Shown here: piece after piece, positions 1-7,287 of the stretch | Position numbering within the stretch: the stretch's first letter is position 1 | Layout of the letters: each line of letters starts with the position of its first letter | NCBI GenBank assembly: GCA_017615245.1 | Contig: JAGAAL010000044.1 | Coordinates: forward strand, 1-41,167 | Direction of reading: 5' to 3' | DNA: 41,167 bases | DNA from: Bacteroidaceae bacterium | GTDB taxonomy: Bacteria > Bacteroidota > Bacteroidia > Bacteroidales > Bacteroidaceae | Position numbers and translations under genes: made by a program | The notes under the pieces: generated by a model | The model's input: the letters and a program-made list of their open reading frames with translations, nothing else | The model's database searches: none | What the model was told of the DNA's origin: nothing

Positions 1-56
1 CATTTCGCAATTTTTCCCTGAGTACAGGGTGGCGGTATGACTTTGTGAGTATAATC

Positions 57-76
57 ATATAGCGTTTGTGCTATAT
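57..76. other. Small perfect hairpin in the left-edge non-coding stretch
   Basis: A 7-bp perfect inverted repeat (ATATAGC at 57-63, GCTATAT at 70-76) with a 6-nt loop. No U-run follows, so it is not a convincing terminator. The rest of 1-219 shows no gene I can support; all three forward frames hit stops quickly, so at most the tail of an upstream gene is present. Confidence 0.3.
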
Positions 77-219
77 TCGGAATGTCCAAGAACCTAGGAA
101 ATTCAAAATGGGGTGACTGGCGACTTTGTTTTTGATACCAAAAGAAATACCATGGTCGGTTAATTTTAGAACTAAGTATGGCTATTTTAAGGCGATTGTT
201 AGTTTTTCCTAGAAAATGT

Positions 220-250
220 TTTGTAGATTCAGAGAAACAATGTATATTTG
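220..250 (+). promoter_or_regulatory. Bacteroidetes-type promoter for the DUF4492-cydAB unit
   Basis: TTTG at 220-223, 19 nt of spacer, then TATATTTG at 243-250, a full match to the -33 TTTG / -7 TAnnTTTG consensus of the Bacteroidetes primary sigma factor. Transcription should start near 257, only about 14 nt before the ATG at 271. This site decides the start of the first gene, because the upstream in-frame ATG at 178 lies before the promoter. Confidence 0.75.
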
Positions 251-270
251 CAACATTAAATGTTGTGAGT

Positions 271-492
271 ATGCATATTCGCAGTTTTATATACAGGGTG
301 TATGATCTCTATCGCGATGGATTCCGACACATGCGGTTGGGCAAGTTGTTGTGGGTGATTGTCCTTGTGAAACTGTTTGTGATATTCGTGGTGCTGAAAA
401 TCTTTTTCTTCCCGAACTTCCTCAAGCAGCATGCGAAGGAGGGGGAGGAAGCCGAGTATGTGGCAAGCCAAGTGTTGAAAGCCTACCCCTAA
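271..492 (+). CDS. DUF4492 family single-span membrane protein
   Basis: A 73-aa protein with a basic N-terminus (about residues 1-24, rich in Arg, Tyr and Lys), one hydrophobic segment (about 25-48) and a charged C-terminal tail. Length and pattern fit the Bacteroidetes DUF4492 family, which I recall as commonly preceding cydA. An in-frame ATG at 178 would add 31 residues, but a consensus promoter at 220-250 lies inside that extension, so 271 is preferred. The gene leads a same-strand unit with cydA and cydB. A role as a small accessory subunit of the oxidase, comparable to CydX or CydS, is an inference from position and topology only. Confidence 0.75.
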   Translation: MHIRSFIYRVYDLYRDGFRHMRLGKLLWVIVLVKLFVIFVVLKIFFFPNFLKQHAKEGEEAEYVASQVLKAYP

Positions 493-496
493 CCCC

Positions 497-513
497 TCCC
501 TTATGGGAAGGGA
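497..513 (+). other. Possible mRNA hairpin between the DUF4492 gene and cydA
   Basis: TCCCTT at 497-502 pairs with AAGGGA at 508-513 around a 5-nt loop, just after the stop codon of the small gene. No U-tract follows, so it may be a partial attenuator or an mRNA stability element rather than a terminator. The rest of the 122-nt gap is purine-rich and resembles the cydA-cydB gap. Confidence 0.3.
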
Positions 514-614
514 ACAAGGCATTAGACCTTCAAAAATTGAAAATAGAAAGGAATGGAAAGGAAGCCCTTCAAAGCCTCAAAAGATGAAAATAGACCTTTG
601 ACTTATAAATAATA

Positions 615-2201
615 ATGCCTATGCAAGAAATCTTATCTACAATCGACACTGGTACCATTGAGTGGTCGAGGGCGCAGTTTGCGCTGACCGCTATCTATCA
701 TTGGCTGTTTGTCCCGTTGACGTTGGGACTGGCTGTGATTATGGGTATCATGGAAACTTGTTATTACCGCACCAAGAATGTGTTCTGGCGCGATGTTGCC
801 AAATTCTGGCAGAAACTCTTCGGCATCAACTTCGCGATGGGTGTGGCTACTGGTATCATTCTGGAGTTTGAGTTTGGAACGAACTGGTCGAACTACTCGT
901 GGTTTGTGGGCGACATCTTTGGTGCTCCGCTTGCCATCGAGGGCATCGTGGCGTTCTTTATGGAGAGTACGTTTGTTGCTGTGATGTTCTTTGGCTGGAA
1001 GAAGGTGTCGGCTGGATTCCATCTGACTGCTACGTGGCTCACTGGCCTTGGCGCTACCATCTCTGCATGGTGGATATTGGTGGCAAATGCATGGATGCAG
1101 AATCCTGTGGGTTGTGAGTTCAATCCCGACACGATGCGCAATGAGATGGTGTCGTTTGCCGATGTGGCACTCTCTCCGTTTGCTGTCGACAAATTCTGCC
1201 ATACGGTCATCTCGGCTTGGATTATCGGAGCGGTGTTCACGGTAGCCGTGAGTGGCTGGTATCTGATGAAGAAACGTGAGATACCTTTGGCAAAAGCGAG
1301 TATGAAGATTGGCGCCATCGTAGGTGTCGTGGCTGCTATGGGTGCTGCTGTGACGGGTCACCATTCTGCCTATAGTGTGGCTCAGGTGCAACCTATGAAG
1401 CTGGCTGCGATGGAGGCGCTCTATAATGGTGGAACGGACCAGAGCCTGACGGGTATCGCATGGATCAATCCGTTTGAACAACCCGACTACGCCAACCAGG
1501 AGGAGCCTGAACTGAAGATTGCTGCTCCGTATGCTTTGTCGTTCCTCGCTACGAACGACCTGCATGGGTATGTGCCAGGTATCAACGACATCATCAAGGG
1601 TGGTTATACGAATGCGAAGGGTGAAGTGGAACCGTCGCTCGACGAGAAGATAGAACGAGGCAAGCTGGCCATCAGTGCCTTGGCAGCGTATCGTCAGGCT
1701 AAGAAGGACGGGGCAGACGAGGCTTCACTCACCGCTCAACTGTCGGATATCAAGGAGAACATGCCTTACTTCGGCTATGGCTACATCAAGTCGGCCGACG
1801 AGGTGGTGCCTTTCATTCCAATCAACTTCTATGCGTTCCGTATGATGGTGGGAATGGGGTGTCTGTTGATTCTGTTCTTTGCTGTCATCCTGTTCTTCCT
1901 GTATCGGAAAGACATCGCGAGTGCGCCTAAGTGGCTGTATGTCTCAGGCCTTGTGATGATTCCGCTGTCGTATATCGCCTCAGAGTGCGGATGGCTTGTG
2001 GCAGAGTTCGGACGTCAGCCTTGGACCATTCAGGACATGCTGCCTACGTGGGTATCTGTCAGCAATCTGCAGTCATCGAGCGTGATGATTACCTTCTTCG
2101 TCTTCCTGGTGCTTTTCACCACGATGCTTGTTGTGGAGCTGAACATCCTCATTAAGCAAATCAAGAAGGGACCGGAGTATGATAAAGTTGAAAGTTTATA
2201 G
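615..2201 (+). CDS. cydA: Cytochrome bd ubiquinol oxidase subunit I
   Basis: CydA carries the haems and the quinol site of the high-affinity cytochrome bd oxidase in the cytoplasmic membrane, which oxidises quinol and reduces oxygen to water. At 528 aa it has the usual length. Visible haem ligands are His29 (TAIYHWLFVPLTLG), His196 (DKFCHTV) and Met411 (FRMMVGMG), aligning with His19, His186 and Met393 of E. coli. The conserved acidic stretch FEFGTNWSNYSWFVGDIFGA (about 85-104) and the GRQPW motif (466-470) are intact. It follows the DUF4492 gene and precedes cydB. In this lineage the enzyme supports nanaerobic respiration and oxygen scavenging; that role is inferred from family knowledge. 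Confidence 0.98.
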   Translation: MPMQEILSTIDTGTIEWSRAQFALTAIYHWLFVPLTLGLAVIMGIMETCYYRTKNVFWRDVAKFWQKLFGINFAMGVATGIILEFEFGTNWSNYSWFVGDIFGAPLAIEGIVAFFMESTFVAVMFFGWKKVSAGFHLTATWLTGLGATISAWWILVANAWMQNPVGCEFNPDTMRNEMVSFADVALSPFAVDKFCHTVISAWIIGAVFTVAVSGWYLMKKREIPLAKASMKIGAIVGVVAAMGAAVTGHHSAYSVAQVQPMKLAAMEALYNGGTDQSLTGIAWINPFEQPDYANQEEPELKIAAPYALSFLATNDLHGYVPGINDIIKGGYTNAKGEVEPSLDEKIERGKLAISALAAYRQAKKDGADEASLTAQLSDIKENMPYFGYGYIKSADEVVPFIPINFYAFRMMVGMGCLLILFFAVILFFLYRKDIASAPKWLYVSGLVMIPLSYIASECGWLVAEFGRQPWTIQDMLPTWVSVSNLQSSSVMITFFVFLVLFTTMLVVELNILIKQIKKGPEYDKVESL

Positions 2202-2236
2202 TTTAATTTAAAGAATGGAAGAGAATGGAAAGGAAT

Positions 2237-2303
2237 GGAAGTTAAAAGGACGAATGATTTTTGACCATCAAAAGTATCGTCCCTTCAATTCCCTTTAACT
2301 TCC
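2237..2303 (+). other. Intercistronic mRNA structure with two alternative helices
   Basis: Within the 132-nt cydA-cydB gap, GGACGA (2248-2253) and TTTTGA (2259-2264) pair with TCAAAA (2268-2273) and TCGTCC (2277-2282) around a 3-nt loop. A second, overlapping helix pairs GGAAGTTAAAAGGA (2237-2250) with TCCCTTTAACTTCC (2290-2303) with one mismatch. The second helix can enclose part of the first, but both use bases 2248-2250. No U-run follows, so this is not an obvious terminator; differential stability or spacing of cydA and cydB messages is possible. Confidence 0.5.
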
Positions 2304-2333
2304 CTTCAAATCAAAATAATAATAAATGATTTT

Positions 2334-3473
2334 ATGACATACGAATTTCTTCAGCAATATTGGTGGTTCCTTGTGTCGCTCTTAGGTGCCTTGTTGGTGT
2401 TCCTGATGTTTGTGCAGGGTGCCAACTCATTGGTGTGGTTGTTAGGAACCAACGAAACGGAGCGACGACTGATTGTCAACTCGACAGGTCGCAAGTGGGA
2501 GTTCACGTTCACCACACTCGTCACCTTCGGAGGTGCGTTCTTTGCATCCTTCCCCTTGTTCTATTCTACCAGCTTTGGCGGAGCTTATTGGCTTTGGATG
2601 CTGATTCTCTTCTCTTTTGTGTTACAAGCTGTCAGTTATGAGTTCCAGAACAAACTGGGTAACTTGCTGGGTGCCAAGACATTTCAGTTGATGCTGATTC
2701 TCAACGGTCTCATTGGACCGTTGCTGTTGGGTGGAGCTGTAGCTACATTCTTCGAAGGTTCGAACTTCATCGTAGAGAAGAACAACATCACAGATATGGC
2801 TTCTCCAGTCATCAGCCAATGGGCAAATGCCTCGCATGGATTGGATGCGCTGCTCAATCCTTGGGTACTTGTCTTCGGCTTTGCTGTGTTCTTCCTGGCA
2901 AGGATTCTCGGCATCCTCTATGTAATGAATAATGTGAACGACGAGAACATCCGTTCGCGTGCTTCCGTACGACTGGTGGGTGCTACGATTTGTTTCCTTG
3001 TGCTCTTTGTTGCCTATCTGGTTCATCTGCTTTTGATAGATGGATATGCCTACACAGACGAGGGACAGATACTGATTGAGCCAAACAAATACCTTCATAA
3101 CTTCCTTGAGATGTGGTACCTGATGGTGGTTCTGCTCGTGGGTGTCGTCCTGGTGCTTTATGGCATCGTGCGAACCATCCTCAGCAAGACCTATATCAAA
3201 GGAATCTGGCCTGTAGGAATCGGCGTGGTGTTGACCGTATTGGCCTTGTTGCTTTGTGCAGGGTGGAACCACACCGCCTATTATCCATCGACAGCCGATT
3301 TGCAGAGTTCGCTCACGATAGTCAATTCCTGTTCAAGTGAGTTCACACTCCGTACGATGGCGATTGTGAGTCTGCTCATCCCATTCGTGCTTGCATATAT
3401 TATTGTGGCTTGGCGCAAAATCGACAAAAAGAAACTGGATAAAGACGAGATTGCAAACGATGAAGCATATTAA
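2334..3473 (+). CDS. cydB: Cytochrome bd ubiquinol oxidase subunit II
   Basis: CydB is the second large integral membrane subunit of cytochrome bd oxidase and pairs with CydA. The 379-aa product has many hydrophobic spans, beginning with a Trp-rich first helix (QQYWWFLVSLLGALLVFLMF) followed by VQGANSL, equivalent to the conserved FDGxD region of CydB. The length matches the family. It sits downstream of cydA on the same strand after a structured 132-nt gap, and its stop is only 18 nt from the next gene, a GHMP kinase. That spacing suggests the kinase is co-transcribed. The ATG at 2334 is the natural start, right before the first membrane helix. Confidence 0.96.
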   Translation: MTYEFLQQYWWFLVSLLGALLVFLMFVQGANSLVWLLGTNETERRLIVNSTGRKWEFTFTTLVTFGGAFFASFPLFYSTSFGGAYWLWMLILFSFVLQAVSYEFQNKLGNLLGAKTFQLMLILNGLIGPLLLGGAVATFFEGSNFIVEKNNITDMASPVISQWANASHGLDALLNPWVLVFGFAVFFLARILGILYVMNNVNDENIRSRASVRLVGATICFLVLFVAYLVHLLLIDGYAYTDEGQILIEPNKYLHNFLEMWYLMVVLLVGVVLVLYGIVRTILSKTYIKGIWPVGIGVVLTVLALLLCAGWNHTAYYPSTADLQSSLTIVNSCSSEFTLRTMAIVSLLIPFVLAYIIVAWRKIDKKKLDKDEIANDEAY

Positions 3474-3491
3474 TTCAACAAATAGAAAGCG

Positions 3492-4667
3492 ATGTTAAAG
3501 TGTCAGGAAAAGTTTTTCGAGATTTACAAAAAAGATGCTGACAGATTGGCATTCTGTCCGTATCGAATTTGTCCGATTGGTGCACATTCCGACCATAACC
3601 TTGGTAAGATAACAGGTTTGGCCATCGATAAGGGCATCCATATTGCCTACAAGGTAAAGCAAAACGGAGTGGTAGAGTTGTGTTCTCTTCAGTTTGATAA
3701 GCGTGCACAGTGGCATGTGCGTGAAGTGCCTAAGAGCAAAGAGAACGATTGGGCCGACTATCTGCGTGGTGCTACGCTGCAATTGGCAGAACGTTACCCG
3801 CTGTCGAAAGGATTGAGCGGAGTGATTGAGGGAAGTCTGCCGATTGGCGGTCTGTCGTCTTCGGCTGCTGTCGTGTTGGTGTTCCTAAAGGCCCTTTGCG
3901 ATGTGAACGACCTCCATCCAGAGCCGTTGGAACTTATCATGATGTCAGTGAAGGCTGAGAACGACTATGTGGGTGTGAGCAGCGGTAAACTCGACCAGAG
4001 TTGTGAAATGTATTCCAAGAAGGACCATCTGCTTTATCTCGATACCAAAGATGATACCTACGAACTGATTCCTGCTTCGCCAGTGATGAAGCCCTACAAG
4101 ATTGCCATCTTCTTCAGCGGTGTGGAGCGTACGCTGGCAGGTAGTAAATTCAATATGCGTGTGGATGAACTCCGTAGTGCTGCATACGCCCTTGCTGCAT
4201 ACGCAGGGATGGAATATGGTAAGTTCAAGGAAACGAATATGCGTGACATCCCACGTGAGGTGTACGAGCAATATAAAGACCGTCTGCCTGAGAACTGGCG
4301 CAAGCGTGCAGAGCATTGGATGACGGAGTTCGATCGTGTGGAACAAGGTGCAGAGGCGTGGCGTCGAGGTGATATCGAGACGTATGGACGCCTGAGTTTC
4401 GAGAGTGGTCATTCCTCAATTTATAATTGGGAAACAGGTTCGCCAGAACTCAAGACTCTCTACGATATCATGACGCATACGGATGGTATCTATGGAGGCC
4501 GTTTCAGTGGTGCAGGCTTCAAAGGCTGCTGCATGTCGCTGATAGATCCTGCGTTCGAAGAGAGTATTATTAATAAGGTAACAGCCGAATATCTCAAAGC
4601 CTTCCCAGAACTCGAGGGGAAATATATGGTGAAGATATGCCAGTCGGCAGATGGAATTATGTTATGA
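3492..4667 (+). CDS. GHMP-family sugar kinase, galacturonokinase-like
   Basis: A 391-aa member of the galactokinase branch of GHMP kinases, which phosphorylate C1 of a hexose or uronic acid. Motif 1 is PYRICPIGAHSDHNLG (about 23-38). Motif 2, the ATP loop, is PIGGLSSSAA (117-126). The probable catalytic base is Asp168 in SSGKLDQS, and motif 3 is GGRFSGAGFKGCC near the C-terminus. In true galactokinases motif 1 reads IGEHTDY; here the Glu that contacts the C6 hydroxyl is Ala31. As I recall, plant galacturonokinase has the same RICPxGAH.DH form, so D-galacturonate is a reasonable substrate guess. It lies 18 nt after cydB and overlaps the next gene, a nucleotidyltransferase, by 4 nt. Plain galactose or another sugar remains possible. 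Confidence 0.8.
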   Translation: MLKCQEKFFEIYKKDADRLAFCPYRICPIGAHSDHNLGKITGLAIDKGIHIAYKVKQNGVVELCSLQFDKRAQWHVREVPKSKENDWADYLRGATLQLAERYPLSKGLSGVIEGSLPIGGLSSSAAVVLVFLKALCDVNDLHPEPLELIMMSVKAENDYVGVSSGKLDQSCEMYSKKDHLLYLDTKDDTYELIPASPVMKPYKIAIFFSGVERTLAGSKFNMRVDELRSAAYALAAYAGMEYGKFKETNMRDIPREVYEQYKDRLPENWRKRAEHWMTEFDRVEQGAEAWRRGDIETYGRLSFESGHSSIYNWETGSPELKTLYDIMTHTDGIYGGRFSGAGFKGCCMSLIDPAFEESIINKVTAEYLKAFPELEGKYMVKICQSADGIML

Positions 4668-5398
4668 AGTGTCTGATATTGGCGGCAGGATACGCCACAC
4701 GATTATATCCTTTGACAGAGAATTTCCCGAAGCCATTGCTCAAAGTGGGCGACAAGACCATCTTGGATTGGCTGGTAGATGATATCGATGGTGCTCATTT
4801 GGTCGATGAGTTCGTCGTGATATCCAATCATAAGTTTGCTACCCATTTCCAGCAATGGGCAGATACAAAACCACAGAAGATAACTGTGGTAGATGACGGT
4901 ACTTCCACCAACGAGACACGATTGGGAGCGGTGAAAGATATTCAGTTTGCTATTGATGCCTTGGGTATTGATGACGATATGCTGGTCATAGCAGGTGATA
5001 ATGTGCTCGATTTCAGCCTCCAGAAGTTTGTGCGTTATGCGGTGGAGAAAGGCACCAGCTGCATCCTTCGCTACTATGAGCCTGAGGAGAAGAAGTTGCT
5101 GAAGAGTGGGGTAGTGACGATTGATGAGCAGGAGCGGGTGCTACGGATGACGGAGAAGTCGCCTACGCCTGAGACTCATTGGTGCTGCCCTCCTTTTTAT
5201 TATTATACGCGCGAGGATGCCCGATTGGTTCAAGCTGGCATTGATGCTGGATGTGGTACCGATGCACCTGGTAGTTACTTAGCCTGGCTATGTACGCAGG
5301 TTCCTGTTCATGCGATGGAGATGCCTGGTCGTCGTTACGATATAGGCGACATCGTGAGCTATAAAGAGGTTCAAGAAACATATCGAGGCATTGACTGA
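4664..5398 (+). CDS. Sugar-1-phosphate nucleotidyltransferase
   Basis: A 244-aa NTP_transferase protein (Rossmann-like GT-A fold) that transfers a nucleotidyl group to a sugar-1-phosphate. The N-terminus MKCLILAAGYATRLYPLT and the following FPKPLLKVGD are the nucleotide-binding signature, with Tyr-Ala where the classic GxGTR motif has Gly-Thr. The metal-binding Asp lies in VIAGDNVLDF (about residues 107-116). There is no C-terminal left-handed beta-helix, so it is a short form. The chosen ATG overlaps the kinase stop (ATGA) and starts directly at the signature; an in-frame ATG at 4637 would prepend nine residues encoded inside the kinase. Kinase plus nucleotidyltransferase would form a salvage pair, sugar to sugar-1-P to NDP-sugar; UDP-galacturonate is a candidate product by inference. 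Confidence 0.88.
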   Translation: MKCLILAAGYATRLYPLTENFPKPLLKVGDKTILDWLVDDIDGAHLVDEFVVISNHKFATHFQQWADTKPQKITVVDDGTSTNETRLGAVKDIQFAIDALGIDDDMLVIAGDNVLDFSLQKFVRYAVEKGTSCILRYYEPEEKKLLKSGVVTIDEQERVLRMTEKSPTPETHWCCPPFYYYTREDARLVQAGIDAGCGTDAPGSYLAWLCTQVPVHAMEMPGRRYDIGDIVSYKEVQETYRGID

Positions 5399-5408
5399 CA
5401 AAAGTACA

Positions 5409-5437
5409 GGGGGTTGGGCAACCAAACTCCTTTTTTG
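5409..5437 (+). terminator. Intrinsic terminator of the DUF4492-cydAB-kinase unit
   Basis: GGGGGTTGG (5409-5417) pairs with CCAAACTCC (5422-5430) around a GCAA tetraloop, with one mismatch and one G-U pair. Six T residues follow. It is 11 nt past the nucleotidyltransferase stop and is a textbook rho-independent terminator. Confidence 0.85.
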
Positions 5438-5511
5438 TATAGTTGAATTGTTAATGATTGTGCTTGTTGTGTTAAACATTCTCAAAACCATGAAAAAATA
5501 GGTTGAATTAT

Positions 5512-5542
5512 TTTGTCAGTATTAAACTAAATACTAAATTTG
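5512..5542 (+). promoter_or_regulatory. Promoter of degP
   Basis: TTTG at 5512-5515, exactly 19 nt of spacer, then TAAATTTG at 5535-5542, a full match to the Bacteroidetes promoter consensus. Predicted transcription start is about 5549, giving a 5' leader of nearly 60 nt before the ATG at 5607. Confidence 0.75.
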
Positions 5543-5606
5543 GCATCGATTTTGTAGATTATTCGTTAAAAACGGACTGATATTAACATAAAACATAAAG
5601 ATAATT

Positions 5607-7160
5607 ATGAAACAGACAATGAAAAGAATTTATGGAACACTTGCCCTCGTGGCTTTGGTATCAGGAGTTACCGGTGCTGTAACTTTCTCTTTCTTACACA
5701 ATCGTTTTAGCAATTTGGGCAATGACAAGGCTCAGGTGTTTAACAGTAAATCAAATGACGATGGCTTTATGACACTCGCCAGTAAGGACGATACGCCAAG
5801 AACGCAGTCTTACATCGACCTCACTGAAGCAGCCGAGAAGGGTTGTGCCGCTGTAGTTTATATCAAGGTGACACAGAACGGTAGTACTCGTATTCAGGAA
5901 TACTACGATCCGTTCGATGATATGTTCAGTCAGTTCTTTGGCCGTGGTAACGGAGGTACTCAGCGTCGTCAGATTCAGACACCAAAACGTCAGGGTGCAG
6001 GTTCGGGTGTTATCATCTCAAAAGATGGATATATCGTAACAAACAACCACGTAGTCGAGGGTGCCGATGATATCGAGATTACCCTGAACGACAACCGCGA
6101 GTTCAAGGCAACAGTGGTCGGGTTGGATGCAAACACCGACTTGGCATTGCTGAAGATCGATGGTAAGGATTTGCCAACATTGGTTATAGGTGACAGCGAC
6201 GAACTGAAAGTAGGAGAGTGGGTATTGGCAGTCGGCAACCCGTTCAACTTGAAATCTACTGTGACTGCTGGTATCGTCAGCGCCAAGGCTCGTAAGATTC
6301 AAGAGGTGAGCCGTACAGGCAATGAGATTGAATCGTACATCCAGACAGATGCTGCTATCAATGCAGGTAACAGTGGTGGTGCGTTGGTTAACTCCCGTGG
6401 TGAGTTGGTAGGTATCAATGCAGCTCTCTACAGTCAGACAGGTAGCTTCACAGGTTATGGTTTCGCTATCCCGACGACCATCATGAAGAAGGTAGTGAAC
6501 GACCTTAAGGAATATGGTGCAGTACAGCGTGCCCTCATCGGCATCAGCGGTAGCGACCTCAGTGCATACGTTGATGACCAGAAGGCTAAGGACGAGAAAT
6601 GGAATAAGGACTTCGGTACTAACGAAGGCGTGTATGTGGCAGATGTGATGGACAACGGGGCTGCCAAGGAGGCAGGTATCAAGGAAGGTGATGTCATTGT
6701 GTCAGTCAACGACAAGAAGATTTCCAAGATGTCAGAGTTGCAGGAAGTCATTACGCGCTACAGCCCAGGCGACAAAGTGAGTGTAGGTATCTTGCGTGAT
6801 AAGAAGTCGAAGACCGTTGATGTGACACTCAAGAACGGCCAGGGAAATACGAAGGTAGTGAAAGCACAGAATCTGTCATCTCTTGGAGCCGAATTCAAGG
6901 AGATTACAGCTGACCAGAAGAAGTCGCTCAACCTCTCGAATGGTGTACAGGTCACTAAACTCGACAGCGATAGTCCATTGCGTAAGATGGGTGTAGGCAA
7001 TGACTTCATTATCATGCTTGCCAACAACGTGAAGATTAATACTGTGGCTGATCTGGAGCGCATCTACAAGTCTGCTTGTGATTCGGAGGCCAAAACTCTC
7101 TTCATCTGGGGTAAATACCCATCAGGTCGTACAGGCAGCTATGCAATTGAGTTGGAATAA
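5607..7160 (+). CDS. degP: Periplasmic serine protease/chaperone of the HtrA (DegP) family
   Basis: The 517-aa product degrades or refolds misfolded envelope proteins. The N-terminus has a signal peptide or anchor (about residues 5-30). A trypsin-like domain shows the full triad: His148 in TNNHVVEG, Asp178 in NTDLALLKID and Ser256 in INAGNSGGAL. Two PDZ domains follow; the first includes GVYVADVMDNGAAKEAGIKE and the second, more divergent one carries GVQVTKLDSDSPLRKMGVG. The N-terminal loop has a Phe-rich, Gly-rich LA-like segment (about 100-120). The gene stands alone between a strong upstream terminator with its own promoter and a convergent neighbour, so it is probably monocistronic. Envelope-stress control is likely by family, but no specific operator is visible. 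Confidence 0.96.
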   Translation: MKQTMKRIYGTLALVALVSGVTGAVTFSFLHNRFSNLGNDKAQVFNSKSNDDGFMTLASKDDTPRTQSYIDLTEAAEKGCAAVVYIKVTQNGSTRIQEYYDPFDDMFSQFFGRGNGGTQRRQIQTPKRQGAGSGVIISKDGYIVTNNHVVEGADDIEITLNDNREFKATVVGLDANTDLALLKIDGKDLPTLVIGDSDELKVGEWVLAVGNPFNLKSTVTAGIVSAKARKIQEVSRTGNEIESYIQTDAAINAGNSGGALVNSRGELVGINAALYSQTGSFTGYGFAIPTTIMKKVVNDLKEYGAVQRALIGISGSDLSAYVDDQKAKDEKWNKDFGTNEGVYVADVMDNGAAKEAGIKEGDVIVSVNDKKISKMSELQEVITRYSPGDKVSVGILRDKKSKTVDVTLKNGQGNTKVVKAQNLSSLGAEFKEITADQKKSLNLSNGVQVTKLDSDSPLRKMGVGNDFIIMLANNVKINTVADLERIYKSACDSEAKTLFIWGKYPSGRTGSYAIELE

Positions 7161-7207
7161 AAGACTGGTTTTCTCATAATTTCTGCTGAGATTACAACAT
7201 ATTAAGA

Positions 7208-7244
7208 AAGGAAGGTATCCGAATCTACATCGGGTACCTTCCTT
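7208..7244. terminator. Bidirectional terminator between convergent genes
   Basis: A 15-bp inverted repeat with one G-U pair (AAGGAAGGTATCCGA at 7208-7222, TCGGGTACCTTCCTT at 7230-7244) and a 7-nt loop. It sits between the stops of degP (+) and the secreted HExxH protein (-). The flanks are AT-rich rather than pure T-runs. Confidence 0.7.
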
Positions 7245-7287
7245 ATTATTGCCTCTATACAAGGTTCTATATATTTTGTTTTGACTC

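Noticed and set aside
1-219. tRNA or tail of an upstream gene at the left edge
   Set aside because: No cloverleaf or CCA-like arms are visible, and all forward frames hit stops early; nothing can be supported.
178-270. N-terminal extension of the DUF4492 protein from the ATG at 178
   Set aside because: The consensus promoter at 220-250 lies inside it, and the extra 31 residues do not look like part of the family.
633-1565. 310-aa minus-strand open frame opposite cydA
   Set aside because: It is antisense to a gene with all haem ligands in place and has a biased, His/Arg-rich composition typical of a shadow frame.
2622-3272. 216-aa minus-strand open frame opposite cydB
   Set aside because: Low-complexity His/Gln-rich antisense of a clear membrane protein gene; no start signals or known motifs.
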